Under the pieces are notes generated by a model. That model saw only the letters and a program-made list of their open reading frames with translations, was not told where the DNA came from and searched no databases. A program made the translations under genes and the position numbers. 64,000 nt of DNA from Pseudomonas sp. GL-B-19. GTDB taxonomy: Bacteria; Pseudomonadota; Gammaproteobacteria; Pseudomonadales; Pseudomonadaceae. This document shows, piece after piece, positions 9,114 through 16,833 of this stretch (positions are counted from its first letter, which is position 1; the number at the start of each line of letters is the position of its first letter). The stretch lies in the NCBI RefSeq assembly GCF_019956415.1, contig NZ_JAHBDK010000108.1, forward strand, positions 62,001-126,000, read 5' to 3'.

Positions 9114-9998
9114 ATGCGAATGCGCCTTATGTTACTGGGCGGCGGAAATGCCCTTGGGCAGGCGCTGATTCGCCTCGGTGCGGAGGAAGACATCGGTTTC
9201 CTCGCCCCCCGCCCCCCGCAAGACGGCTGGGATGCCGCGAGCCTGACGCAACTGCTCGACGACACCCGCCCGGACGCGTTGATCAACCTCGCCTACTACT
9301 TCGACTGGTTTCAGGCGGAAACAGTCAGCGAGCAACGTCTGGCCGGGCAGGAGCGAGCAATCGAGCGTCTGGCCGAACTGTGCCAGCATCACAACATTGT
9401 TCTGCTGCAACCCTCGAGTTATCGCGTGTTCGATGGCTCCCGTGCCACCGCCTACAGCGAGAAGGACGAACCGGTTCCGCTGGGACTGCGCGGTCAGTCG
9501 TTGTGGCGCATCGAACAAAGCGTTCGCGCGACTTGCCCGCAGCACGTGTTGCTGCGTTTCGGCTGGTTACTCGATGACAGTCCTGACGGCACGCTCGGGC
9601 GTTTCCTCGCGCGGGCCGAGACACCTGAAGAATTGTTGTTGGCCGACGACCGCCGGGGCAACCCGACACCGGTCGACGATGCGGCCCGTGTGATCATTTC
9701 GGTGCTCAAACAACTCGATTGTGCGGCGCCGCTGTGGGGCACCTATCATTACGCCGGCCATGAGGCGACCACGCCGCTGGCACTGGGTCAGGCTATCCTG
9801 ACCGAAGCACGCAGCCTGCATCCGCTGGCCATTGAAGCGCCGACCGCCCAGGCTCACGCCGCGCGACCGGATGCCGCCGAAGAGCCGCAACACGCGGTGT
9901 TGGCCTGCAAGAAAATTTTGCACACGTTCGGGATCAAACCTCGCGCCTGGCGCGCCGCACTCCCGGGCCTACTGGATAGGTTTTATCGCCATGGCTGA
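9114..9998 (+). CDS. SDR-family sugar nucleotide-binding protein (RmlD-like)
   Basis: 294 aa NAD(P)-binding protein related to dTDP-4-dehydrorhamnose reductase. The N-terminal Rossmann signature LLGGGNALGQAL is at about residues 6-17, and PSSYRVFDG plus YSEKDEPVPLGLRG resemble the active-site and substrate segments of RmlD, although a canonical YxxxK is not obvious. ATG at 9114 (or 9120, two codons later) is preferred over earlier in-frame sequence because it begins the Rossmann strand. It overlaps the next epimerase gene by 8 bases, so the two are cotranscribed. The same pair sits upstream of oprG in P. aeruginosa (PA4069-PA4068). Substrate unknown. Confidence 0.75.
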   Translation: MRMRLMLLGGGNALGQALIRLGAEEDIGFLAPRPPQDGWDAASLTQLLDDTRPDALINLAYYFDWFQAETVSEQRLAGQERAIERLAELCQHHNIVLLQPSSYRVFDGSRATAYSEKDEPVPLGLRGQSLWRIEQSVRATCPQHVLLRFGWLLDDSPDGTLGRFLARAETPEELLLADDRRGNPTPVDDAARVIISVLKQLDCAAPLWGTYHYAGHEATTPLALGQAILTEARSLHPLAIEAPTAQAHAARPDAAEEPQHAVLACKKILHTFGIKPRAWRAALPGLLDRFYRHG

Positions 9999-10920
9999 CG
10001 GACCTGTTTTAATCACCGGCGGTGCCGGTTTCATCGGCTCGCACCTGACCGATGCCTTGCTCGCCAAGGGGCATTCGGTGCGCATTCTCGATGATCTGTC
10101 CACCGGCAAACGCAGCAACCTGCCGCTGGATAACCCCAACCTCGAATTGATCGTAGGTGATGTCGCCGACGCTGCTTTGGTGGCTCAGGCGATGGTCGGT
10201 TGCAGCGCCGTGGCGCACCTGGCCGCGGTGGCCTCGGTACAGGCCTCGGTGGCCGATCCGGTGAAGACTCACCAGAGCAATTTCATCAGTTCACTGAATG
10301 TCTGCGAAGCCATGCGCCAGGCCGGCGTCAAACGCGTGCTGTTTGCCTCCAGTGCGGCGGTTTACGGCAACAATGGCGAAGGTGAGTCGATCGACGAAGA
10401 CACGCCCAAGGCGCCATTGACGCCTTACGCAGTGGACAAGTTGGCGAGCGAACACTACTTCGAATTCTACCGTCGCCAGCATGCGCTGGAGCCGGTGATT
10501 TTCCGCTTCTTCAACATCTTCGGCCCGCGTCAGGACCCTTCCTCGCCGTATTCCGGGGTCATCAGCATTTTCAGCGAACGGGCGCGCCAAGGCCTGCCGA
10601 TTACCGTGTTCGGTGATGGCGAGCAGACGCGCGATTTCGTCTACGTCGAGGATCTGATTGAACTGCTGGTGCAGGCCATCGAAAAGCCGCAAGTTGAAGC
10701 CGGTGCGGTGAATGTCGGCTGGAACCAGGCGACCAGTCTCAAGCAATTGCTACAAGCGCTGGAAGCGCTGTTCGGTGAGTTGCCGCCCATCAGCTACCTC
10801 CCGGCGCGCTCTGGCGATATCCGCCATTCGCGGGCGAACAACCGGCGTTTGCTGGAGCGCTTTACCTACCCTGCGCAGACACCCATGAGTGTTGGCCTGG
10901 CACGGTTGTTGGGGCGCTGA
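9991..10920 (+). CDS. NAD-dependent epimerase/dehydratase (UDP-glucose 4-epimerase-like)
   Basis: 309 aa extended SDR. Glycine-rich LITGGAGFIGSHL near residues 7-19, the serine region FASSAAVYG and the catalytic YAVDK are all present, followed by the sugar-binding stretch FRFFNIFGPRQDPSSPYSG. This is the pattern of NDP-sugar C4 epimerases. ATG at 9991 lies inside the end of the upstream gene. A strong terminator follows at 10936. There are no glycosyltransferase genes beside it, so the sugar and the glycan served cannot be named. Confidence 0.82.
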   Translation: MADGPVLITGGAGFIGSHLTDALLAKGHSVRILDDLSTGKRSNLPLDNPNLELIVGDVADAALVAQAMVGCSAVAHLAAVASVQASVADPVKTHQSNFISSLNVCEAMRQAGVKRVLFASSAAVYGNNGEGESIDEDTPKAPLTPYAVDKLASEHYFEFYRRQHALEPVIFRFFNIFGPRQDPSSPYSGVISIFSERARQGLPITVFGDGEQTRDFVYVEDLIELLVQAIEKPQVEAGAVNVGWNQATSLKQLLQALEALFGELPPISYLPARSGDIRHSRANNRRLLERFTYPAQTPMSVGLARLLGR

Positions 10921-10935
10921 GATTTTCGCGATCAC

Positions 10936-10966
10936 AAAAAAGGCGCCTGTTGAGGCGCCTTTTTTA
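10936..10966. terminator. Rho-independent terminator, bidirectional in form
   Basis: AAAAAAGGCGCCT then GTTG then AGGCGCCTTTTTT: a GC-rich stem with a U-tract on either strand. It ends the epimerase pair and could also end leftward transcription from oprG. Confidence 0.93.
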
Positions 10967-10999
10967 TTGGGGCTGGCTGTGTGCTGTCTGGGCTGACGT

Positions 11000-11092
11000 C
11001 TTCGCGAGCAGGCTCGCTCCCACAGTGGTTGTGTGTTGATGCACAGATCAAATGTGGGAGCGACGGTGCGACGATTCGACCTGCTCGCGAAG
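11000..11092. repeat. REPIN with one canonical and one variant REP unit
   Basis: The left unit (11000-11024) is the standard TTCGCGAGCAGGCTCGCTCC form. The right unit (about 11053-11092) keeps GTGGGAGCGA and CTGCTCGCGAAG but its centre is replaced by CGGTGCGACGATTCGACC. The same variant recurs at 60599-60640. Confidence 0.85.
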
Positions 11093-11097
11093 GGGGC

Positions 11098-11799
11098 TTA
11101 GAACTTGTAACCCAAACCAACCATGTAAACGAACGGGTCTACGTCCACATCGACTTTAGCCCGGGTACCCGGCGCAATTGCGTTGTTTTCAACGGTCGCG
11201 GTGGTGTCGATGTCGATGTAGCGTACCTGGGCGTTGATCAAGATGTTGTCGGTGATCATGTAGTCAGCACCAACCTGAAACGCCAGGCCCCATGAGTTGT
11301 CCGCTTCGAAGTTGCTGAAGCCCTTGGCCTGGGCTTCGCTGCCGACGTTTTCGTCGTAGATCACGGTGTAGTTGATGCCGGCGCCGAGATACGGTTGGAA
11401 ATCGGACTTCGAGTCCAGCGGGTAGTACACGACACTCAAGGTCGGTGGCAGCTGTTTAATGGTGCCGAGTTTACCGTTGGCGGCTGAGCCCAGGGCAGTG
11501 CCTTTGAGCTTCACGTCATGCTCGAACGGGGTGGCTGCCAGCAGTTCGATCCCCCAGTGGCTGGTAAACATGTACGCGAAGTTCAGACCCAGCTGCGTGT
11601 CGCTGCTCAGGGTGGCTTCGCCACCCAGGTCTGCACCGGCCAGCGGGCCTTGATCGACCTTGACGCTGGAACTGTCGGCTTTTGGGTCGACGGTGATTGC
11701 GCCGGCACGAATAAGGATGTCGCCGGCCTCGAAGGCATGGGCGAGGGGGGCTGCGAGCGCGAGGGCAACCAGCGAGGCGCTGAGCAAAGACTTGTGCAT
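11098..11799 (-). CDS. oprG: Outer membrane protein OprG (OmpW family)
   Basis: 233 aa eight-stranded outer-membrane barrel. The signal peptide MHKSLLSASLVALALAAPLAHA ends before FEAGD, and the protein ends with the aromatic residue expected of an outer-membrane barrel (GLGYKF). OmpW features are visible: DILIRAGAITVDP, LNFAYMFTSHWGIELLAATPFEHD and PYLGAGINYTVIYDE. OmpW/OprG proteins let small hydrophobic compounds into the cell. ATG at 11799 follows GGAG at good distance. Position next to the epimerase pair and the Zur-type operon matches P. aeruginosa PA4067. A candidate ANR box lies 68 bases upstream of the start. Confidence 0.9.
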   Translation of the reverse strand: MHKSLLSASLVALALAAPLAHAFEAGDILIRAGAITVDPKADSSSVKVDQGPLAGADLGGEATLSSDTQLGLNFAYMFTSHWGIELLAATPFEHDVKLKGTALGSAANGKLGTIKQLPPTLSVVYYPLDSKSDFQPYLGAGINYTVIYDENVGSEAQAKGFSNFEADNSWGLAFQVGADYMITDNILINAQVRYIDIDTTATVENNAIAPGTRAKVDVDVDPFVYMVGLGYKF

Positions 11800-11838
11800 G
11801 GGAGGGCTCCAAAGGGCGTTAAAAATTTTTGATGCCCA

Positions 11839-11880
11839 ATGGTACAAATCCGTCTGATGCGGTCTTTTGATTCAGCTCAA
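11839..11880 (-). promoter_or_regulatory. Candidate ANR/FNR-dependent promoter of oprG
   Basis: On the minus strand, TTGAGCTGAATCAA (11880-11867) matches the ANR consensus TTGAT-N4-ATCAA with one mismatch. A -10-like TACCAT sits at 11844-11839. A start near 11832 would put the ANR box centre at about -41.5, the classical class II activator position. Low-oxygen control of OprG by ANR is known in P. aeruginosa; the match here is my inference. Confidence 0.6.
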
Positions 11881-11923
11881 TGAAAACAGTGATGGGGCTT
11901 GTTTCTGTGGTGTAACTGAGGCC

Positions 11924-11991
11924 CTATCGCGAGCAGGCTCGCTCCCACAGGGATCACCTAAACCCTGTGGGAGCGAGCCTGCTCGCGATAG
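11924..11991. repeat. REPIN (GCGAGCCTGCTCGC type)
   Basis: CTATCGCGAGCAGGCTCGCT and its complement flank GGATCACCTAAACCC. It separates oprG from the end of the DUF3299 gene. Confidence 0.92.
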
Positions 11992-12022
11992 CTATCTTGT
12001 GGGCAACACAGAATTGCCGGAT

Positions 12023-12556
12023 TCACTCCGGCAATTCATACACATAAATCTTGTTCGCCTCCATCTGATATCCGGCATCCGCCAACTCACTGGTTGATGC
12101 CTTGACCTGCATCGCCCCCTCGATCCAGTACGGTTGGTACAGCTCATCCAGCTTCACGCCGACTTCGCTTTTCACATGCACGATCTGGTTCGACGGCGGT
12201 GGCGGCACGTGGATGCACGCGCCGAAATACGGCACCAGCAGAAACTCCGTGGTACGACCGTCTTCACTCACTTCCAGTGGAACGATGTAGCCCGGCAGGC
12301 GAATATTCTGACCATCAAGGCTCTTCACCACCGGCGCATTCGGCATGTCCTGTCTGGCGGCGGGTGCCGACTCGGCAGACAGCGTGCTGCTCATCTGCGA
12401 CAGGTCGTGCAGGGGCGTCATGTTCGGCACTTCCGGCGCGGCATCCGGCGGGATCATTTGCGACCAGGTCAGGTCTTTCGGCTCGGCTGCCCAAAGGGGC
12501 AGGGCGACCAGCATCAGCAGCGCAAGTAAGGCGCGGGGCATGTTCAACGTCCTCAT
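12023..12556 (-). CDS. DUF3299 periplasmic protein, last gene of Zur-type ABC operon
   Basis: 177 aa secreted protein: hydrophobic MPRALLALLMLVALPLWA then a cleavage-like AAE. The DUF3299 body contains GYIVPLE and FLLVPYFGACIHVPPPPSNQ, with a conserved Cys-His pair. Function is unknown. ATG at 12556 overlaps the permease stop (ATGA); a second in-frame ATG at 12541 would give a tighter signal peptide. The operon order (His-rich protein, ATPase, permease, DUF3299) equals PA4063-PA4066 of P. aeruginosa, which is zinc-starvation induced through Zur. A part in metal handling at the cell envelope is inferred from this context. Confidence 0.8.
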   Translation of the reverse strand: MRTLNMPRALLALLMLVALPLWAAEPKDLTWSQMIPPDAAPEVPNMTPLHDLSQMSSTLSAESAPAARQDMPNAPVVKSLDGQNIRLPGYIVPLEVSEDGRTTEFLLVPYFGACIHVPPPPSNQIVHVKSEVGVKLDELYQPYWIEGAMQVKASTSELADAGYQMEANKIYVYELPE

Positions 12557-13818
12557 AGTCGGATCGACAGGCCATCGGCCAACGATTGGCGATACGCGCG
12601 CCAGGCCGGCACGCTGCCCATCAGCAAGGCGGCGATCAGGATGCCACCGAGCAGCATCCATTCATACTCGCTGGGCCACGCGAGTGGCAGGTACAAGCCG
12701 TAATTGGCTTGCACGTAACCTTGGGCGGTGGCGATGCATACATAGAGCAATGCCACGCCGGCAATCACCCCGGACAGCGCCAATGCAAACGCCTCCAACA
12801 CCAGCAAGGTCGCGATGTGCCACGGCCGGGCTCCCACCGAACGCAGTATCGCCATCTCGCGCCGACGTTCGTTCAGGCTGGTGAGAATCGCCGTGAGCAT
12901 GCCGATCAACCCGGTCAGCACAACAAACAGCGAGACCACAAACAAGGCTTTTTCCGCCGTGCTCATCAAACTCCAAAGTTCTTGCAGCGTCACGCCGGGC
13001 AGGATCGCCAGCATCGGCTCGCCACGGAATTCATTGATTTCGCGTTGCATCGCAAAGGTCGAAATCTTGCTGTTGAGGCCGAGCATGAACGCAGTGATCG
13101 CTTGCGGCGTGAGGTCCATGTTGCGCGCCTGATCGGCACTGATCCGGCCGTTGCCTTGCGCTGGCACACCGTTGTGCCAGTCGACGTGAATCGCCTCCAT
13201 GCCGCCAAGGCTGATGTGCAGCGTGCGGTCCACCGGGGTCCCGGTGCGTTTGAGAATGCCGACCACGGTGAATGGTTTGTCGTCGTGCTTGACCAGGCTG
13301 ATCACCGCCACACCGTGGGCCAGTACCAGTTTGTCACCGAGCTTGTAGTGCAATGCATCCGCCACTTCGGCACCGAGCACCACTTCAAACGGATCGGTGG
13401 CGAAGGCGCGACCGTCGGCCAGTTCCAGGTGCTGCTGATGGCCGTACTGGTAATGCTCGAAGTAGGCCTCAGTGGTGCCCATTACTCGATAGCCGCGATG
13501 GGAGTCGCCAAGGGACATCGGAATCGCCCATTTCACTTTCGGATTGTTGGCGAAGTGTTCGAAGCTGTCCCAGCGGATGTTGTTGGTGGCGTTGCCGATT
13601 CGGAACACCGAGTACAGCAACAGGTTCACCGAACCGGAACGCGCGCCGACGATCAGGTCGGTACCGCTGATGGTGCTGGCGAAACTGGCTTTGGCTTCGG
13701 TGCGCACTCGTTCAACCGCCAACAGCAGGCACACCGACAGGGCGATGGCGAACGCGGTGAGGAGGGCGGTGAAGCGCCGGTTAGCCAGACTGGCCATGGC
13801 TAGACGAAACAAATACAT
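12553..13818 (-). CDS. ABC transporter permease, FtsX/MacB family
   Basis: 421 aa inner-membrane subunit. One N-terminal helix (about residues 12-35, RFTALLTAFAIALSVCLLL), a large periplasmic domain of about 230 residues, then three C-terminal helices. This topology is that of LolC/E and MacB permeases rather than of importers. It starts one base after the ATPase stop region and overlaps the DUF3299 start, so all are translated together. Orthologue by synteny of PA4065. Whether it moves a metal complex, a lipoprotein or a peptide is not shown by the sequence. Confidence 0.85.
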   Translation of the reverse strand: MYLFRLAMASLANRRFTALLTAFAIALSVCLLLAVERVRTEAKASFASTISGTDLIVGARSGSVNLLLYSVFRIGNATNNIRWDSFEHFANNPKVKWAIPMSLGDSHRGYRVMGTTEAYFEHYQYGHQQHLELADGRAFATDPFEVVLGAEVADALHYKLGDKLVLAHGVAVISLVKHDDKPFTVVGILKRTGTPVDRTLHISLGGMEAIHVDWHNGVPAQGNGRISADQARNMDLTPQAITAFMLGLNSKISTFAMQREINEFRGEPMLAILPGVTLQELWSLMSTAEKALFVVSLFVVLTGLIGMLTAILTSLNERRREMAILRSVGARPWHIATLLVLEAFALALSGVIAGVALLYVCIATAQGYVQANYGLYLPLAWPSEYEWMLLGGILIAALLMGSVPAWRAYRQSLADGLSIRL

Positions 13819-13819
13819 C

Positions 13820-14530
13820 TCAGACCTCGAACGGGGTGGCGGCGCGATTGAGTTCGGCCAGCGACAGGTGGCGATCGAACAGCGGTGCGAGGCTCTGGTC
13901 ATGGCTGACAAATAACAGGCTCGACCCGGCTTCACGGCATTCGGCGAACAACAACCGAATGAAGTTTTCTCGCGCGTCGTAGTCCAGGGCCGACGTCGGT
14001 TCGTCGGCGATGACCAATTCCGGTTGACCGATCAACGCGCGCGCAGCGGCCACGCGTTGCTGCTGGCCGATAGACAGCGAGTCGGCGCGACGGCTGAGGA
14101 TGCTTTCATCCTTCAAACCCAAATGAGCGAGCAGGGTGGCCGCTGCCTGATCGACGCTGCCGTGGCGCTGTTTCGCCCGTTCGGCGCGCAGCCTGGAGAA
14201 GTGGCAGGGCAGTTCGACGTTCTCGCGCACGGACAGAAACGGCAGCAAATTGAATTGTTGGAAGATGTAACCGGTGTGATCGACGCGGAAACGGTCGCGC
14301 GCACCGGCGCCGAGTTCGGTCAGTTCCTGGCCAAGCAGACGAATGCTGCCGCGATCCGGCTTCTGCACGCCACCGAGCAGGCCGAGCAGGGTGGTCTTGC
14401 CACTGCCGCTGGGGCCTTTGAGGAACAGGGTTTCGCCAGGTTCCAGGCGAAACGCCGGGATATCCAGCAACGGCGGGTGACCGGGCCAACTGAAGCCCAG
14501 GTCGGACAGTTCGATGAGTGCTTGGGTCAT
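13820..14530 (-). CDS. ABC transporter ATP-binding protein (LolD/MacB-like)
   Basis: 236 aa ATPase pairing with the FtsX-like permease. Walker A GPSGSGKTT near residues 39-47, a Q-loop in YIFQQFNLLPFLSV, the ABC signature in the variant form LSIGQQQRVAAARAL, Walker B LVIADEPTSALD, and the switch histidine in LFVSHD. The variant LSIGQ (for LSGGQ) is a mild departure. Orthologous by position to PA4064. A 136-base gap with two unpaired REP units separates it from the upstream ZrgA-like gene. Confidence 0.88.
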   Translation of the reverse strand: MTQALIELSDLGFSWPGHPPLLDIPAFRLEPGETLFLKGPSGSGKTTLLGLLGGVQKPDRGSIRLLGQELTELGAGARDRFRVDHTGYIFQQFNLLPFLSVRENVELPCHFSRLRAERAKQRHGSVDQAAATLLAHLGLKDESILSRRADSLSIGQQQRVAAARALIGQPELVIADEPTSALDYDARENFIRLLFAECREAGSSLLFVSHDQSLAPLFDRHLSLAELNRAATPFEV

Positions 14531-14559
14531 GGCGCCGATTTCATGGGTGTTGATAAACC

Positions 14560-14650
14560 TGTGGGAGCGAGCCTGCTCGCGAAACCGGTCTGACAGTCAA
14601 CAGATGTGTTGAATGTGATGGCCCCTTCGCGGGCAAGCCCGCTCCTACAT
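14560..14650. repeat. Two REP units of different families placed head to head
   Basis: The left unit TGTGGGAGCGAGCCTGCTCG (14560-14584) belongs to the GCGAGCCTGCTCGC type; the right unit CCCCTTCGCGGGCAAGCCCG... (14621-14650) belongs to the GCGGGCAAGC type. The arms pair only partly. It lies inside the operon, between the ZrgA-like gene and the ATPase gene. Confidence 0.8.
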
Positions 14651-14666
14651 TGGATTTTCGGTGGAT

Positions 14667-15242
14667 TCAGAATTTCAGGGCGGCCGCCTTGGCTGTCACT
14701 TCAATGCCTTGCTGGCCGCTCGGGCTGATCAGTTGTACCTGAATTTTCTGGGTCGCCGGGAACGTGTTGAAGATGTTCGCCAAGTCCAGGTTTTTCAGGG
14801 CGCCGGGAGCTGCGCAGGTGAATTGGTAGTGAGCGTGGATTTCGCTGTGATCGTGATGATGTTCGTTTTTGGCGTCTTCATCGTGGTCATCGGCGTCCGG
14901 TTTGTCACCGAACAACGGGCTTTCCAGTTCCTGCATGGCGATCACGCAACCGGCCGCTTTTGGCAGGTTGAACAGCACCAATGGTTTTTCGAGTTGCGCA
15001 CGAACGGTGGCGACTTTGGCTTTGTCGGCATCCGTGGTGGCGGCGTGTTCGAAGCCCACCAGGTTCATCGCCGGGCTTTCAAGTTCCAGTTCCAGGGTCT
15101 GGCCGTCCAGCGCGGCATTCAAGCGACCGACGCCATGTTCGTGGGCGCCGAGGCTGCCGTGCTCATGATCATGTTCGTCAGCGGCGTGGGCGACGGCCAG
15201 CGGTAACAAGGCAAACGGCAAAGCGAGCAGCAGACGGCGCAT
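14667..15242 (-). CDS. zrgA: ZrgA-like zinc-binding periplasmic protein (DUF2796)
   Basis: 191 aa. Signal peptide MRRLLLALPFALLPLAVAHA followed by a His/Asp-rich start (DEHDHEHGSLGAHEHG) and a second cluster NEHHHDHSEIHAHYQ near residues 126-140, both clear metal-binding features. DUF2796 includes ZrgA of Vibrio, the zinc-regulated protein of an ABC system, and PA4063 of P. aeruginosa. First gene of the four-gene operon. A Zur-like palindrome lies 33-50 bases upstream of the ATG. The protein probably buffers or delivers zinc in the periplasm; this is inference from the family and His content. Confidence 0.83.
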   Translation of the reverse strand: MRRLLLALPFALLPLAVAHAADEHDHEHGSLGAHEHGVGRLNAALDGQTLELELESPAMNLVGFEHAATTDADKAKVATVRAQLEKPLVLFNLPKAAGCVIAMQELESPLFGDKPDADDHDEDAKNEHHHDHSEIHAHYQFTCAAPGALKNLDLANIFNTFPATQKIQVQLISPSGQQGIEVTAKAAALKF

Positions 15243-15274
15243 GGCGGGTCCTCGAAAAGTAAAATGAAGTATTT

Positions 15275-15292
15275 GTTATGTAATCTTATAAC
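15275..15292 (-). promoter_or_regulatory. Candidate Zur box upstream of the zrgA operon
   Basis: GTTATGTAATCTTATAAC, with GTTAT and ATAAC as inverted ends, in an AT-rich island just before the zrgA ATG (15242). It resembles the GTTATA/TATAAC half-sites of Zur operators, but the spacing is wider than consensus. An overlapping reading, ATCTTATAACGTAAG, also resembles a shifted Zur half-palindrome. Support comes mainly from the Zur control known for PA4063. Confidence 0.45.
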
Positions 15293-15377
15293 GTAAGTGC
15301 GAGGAGTTTGACCGGCTACTTGGCGTTGCACAAGTCCCATGGGAGCATGCAGGTCAGAAATGTGCAGGAGCAGACGT

Positions 15378-15725
15378 ATGTTGCGTATACGCGGAAGCAT
15401 CGGCGACTGGCCGGTGGATTTGACGCTGGAGATGGATGACGGCGACTGGGCACGGCTCGGCGCGCAGTTGCAGGTGAGCCAGCCCGAGGCCAGTGTCGCC
15501 CCGGCCAAACCGGTGACTCAGGATGAGGCGTTGTGGCAGATCGCCAGGGACCTGTTGCGCAAGGCCGGGCAATTGAGCGGGCCGGATTTGCTCGATCAGC
15601 TGGAAGCTCTGACGGGCAGCGCGGCGTCGGGCAAGCGCTTGTTGGTGCGCTTGCGCCATAGCGCCGATGTGAAGGTGTCGAGCGGCGGCGATACGCCGCT
15701 CTACAGCTGGCAAGAGCCCTTGTAG
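15378..15725 (+). CDS. Small conserved hypothetical protein
   Basis: 115 aa, soluble, no signal peptide or membrane helix. It begins MLRIRGSIGDWPVDLTLEMDD, with a good CAGGAG Shine-Dalgarno 8 bases before the ATG at 15378. The middle (EALWQIARDLLRKAGQLSGPDLLDQLEALTG split over two helices) looks helical and charged. I do not recognise a domain. It stands alone on the plus strand between divergent zrgA and convergent cnoX; its stop codon is part of a REP unit. The synteny next to the ybbN/cnoX gene is like PA4062 in P. aeruginosa, also uncharacterised. Confidence 0.7.
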   Translation: MLRIRGSIGDWPVDLTLEMDDGDWARLGAQLQVSQPEASVAPAKPVTQDEALWQIARDLLRKAGQLSGPDLLDQLEALTGSAASGKRLLVRLRHSADVKVSSGGDTPLYSWQEPL

Positions 15726-15788
15726 GAGCACAGGCGGCTGGCGATGGCGATCTCAGGGACGCCATCGCCGGCAAGCCGTGCTCCTACA
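15721..15788. repeat. REPIN (TGTAGGAGC..GGCGATGGC type)
   Basis: Arms TGTAGGAGCAC and GTGCTCCTACA with a second complementary zone around GGCGATGGCG/CGCCATCGCC. The left arm begins inside the stop codon of the small gene ending at 15725, so the repeat forms the immediate gene end. Confidence 0.85.
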
Positions 15789-15795
15789 AGGTTGC

Positions 15796-16668
15796 TTAAT
15801 ACAGCGCAGCAAACAGCTTGCGGCGGTACGTGGTCACCAGCGGGTGGTCATTGCCCAACAATTCGAACACCTGCAGCAAGGTCTTGTGCGGCAAGCCTTC
15901 GCTGTAGCTGCGATTGCGGATGAACAGTTTCAGCAACGAGTCCAGCGCCGGCTCGTATTGCTGGCGAGCCAGTTGCTGAATGGCCAGTTGATACACCGCT
16001 TCATCATCCTGCGGATTTTTCGCCAGACGCGCTTTCAGGTCTGCCGCATCCGGCAAATCCTTGGCCTGGCCGAGAAACAGGATCTGCGCCTTGGCACCGG
16101 CCAGCGCCGCTTTGTGTTCATCGCTCTTGACCGCGTCGAGCACGGTTTGCGCTTCAACCAACTCACCGCGCTCGGTGAGGCAGCGGGCGTAGAGGATCAG
16201 CGCTTTGGCGTTGGTGTTGTCTTCGCCCAGCAACACTTTCAGTACGGCTTCGGCGTCGGCGAAACGACTGTCATCGAACAAGGCCTGAGCCTGCTCGAAC
16301 GGGTCGGCGGCGGCCGGTGGCGGCATTTGTACGTGAGGCTCAAGCATCGCCCGTACGGCGGATTCCGGCTGTGCACCGGCAAAACCGTCGACCGGTTGAC
16401 CATCTTTAAACAGCACCACGGTCGGCAGGCTGCGAATCCCGAAACGGGCGACGATGTCTTGTTCCAGATCGCAGTTGACCTTGGCCAGCAGCAACTCGCC
16501 CCGATAACTCTCGGTAATGGTCTGCAGCAATGGCATCAGCACTTTGCAGGGCGCACACCATTCGGCCCAGAAGTCCACCAGCACCGGTTTGTGGAAGGAG
16601 TTCTCGATCACCGACTGGTCGAAATCAGCAGTCGTGGCGTCGAAGATGTACGGCGTTTCCTGACTCAT
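15796..16668 (-). CDS. cnoX: Thioredoxin-domain chaperedoxin CnoX (YbbN)
   Basis: 290 aa. N-terminal thioredoxin fold with an intact redox motif EWCAPCKVL (C38, C41), then an alpha-helical TPR-like region from about residue 130 to the end (repeats such as AQALFDDSRFADAEAVLKVL). CnoX/YbbN works with DnaK/GroEL to hold proteins under oxidative stress. E. coli CnoX has SXXC and no reductase activity, whereas this CXXC form resembles the redox-active homologues. ATG at 16668 is preceded by AGAGATCCCCC, a weak ribosome site. Single gene, flanked by REPs. Confidence 0.87.
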   Translation of the reverse strand: MSQETPYIFDATTADFDQSVIENSFHKPVLVDFWAEWCAPCKVLMPLLQTITESYRGELLLAKVNCDLEQDIVARFGIRSLPTVVLFKDGQPVDGFAGAQPESAVRAMLEPHVQMPPPAAADPFEQAQALFDDSRFADAEAVLKVLLGEDNTNAKALILYARCLTERGELVEAQTVLDAVKSDEHKAALAGAKAQILFLGQAKDLPDAADLKARLAKNPQDDEAVYQLAIQQLARQQYEPALDSLLKLFIRNRSYSEGLPHKTLLQVFELLGNDHPLVTTYRRKLFAALY

Positions 16669-16764
16669 GGGGGATCTCTTGGAAGCGTGAATGGGGCAAC
16701 TATAAGGCCAGGCGGGGTATGGCTGAAAGCGGGGTGGCAGTTAGTCTTGTGTTGCCGAACACAT

Positions 16765-16831
16765 CGCCATCGCGAGCAGGCTCGCTCCCACAAGTGATCT
16801 ACGTCACACCGAACATCCCTGCTCGCGAAGC
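16765..16831. repeat. REP unit with truncated inverted mate
   Basis: Full unit CGCCATCGCGAGCAGGCTCG... at 16765-16792. The mate retains only CTGCTCGCGAAGC at 16819-16831, having lost its outer half. It lies between cnoX and the methyltransferase gene. Confidence 0.75.
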
Positions 16832-16833
16832 TT

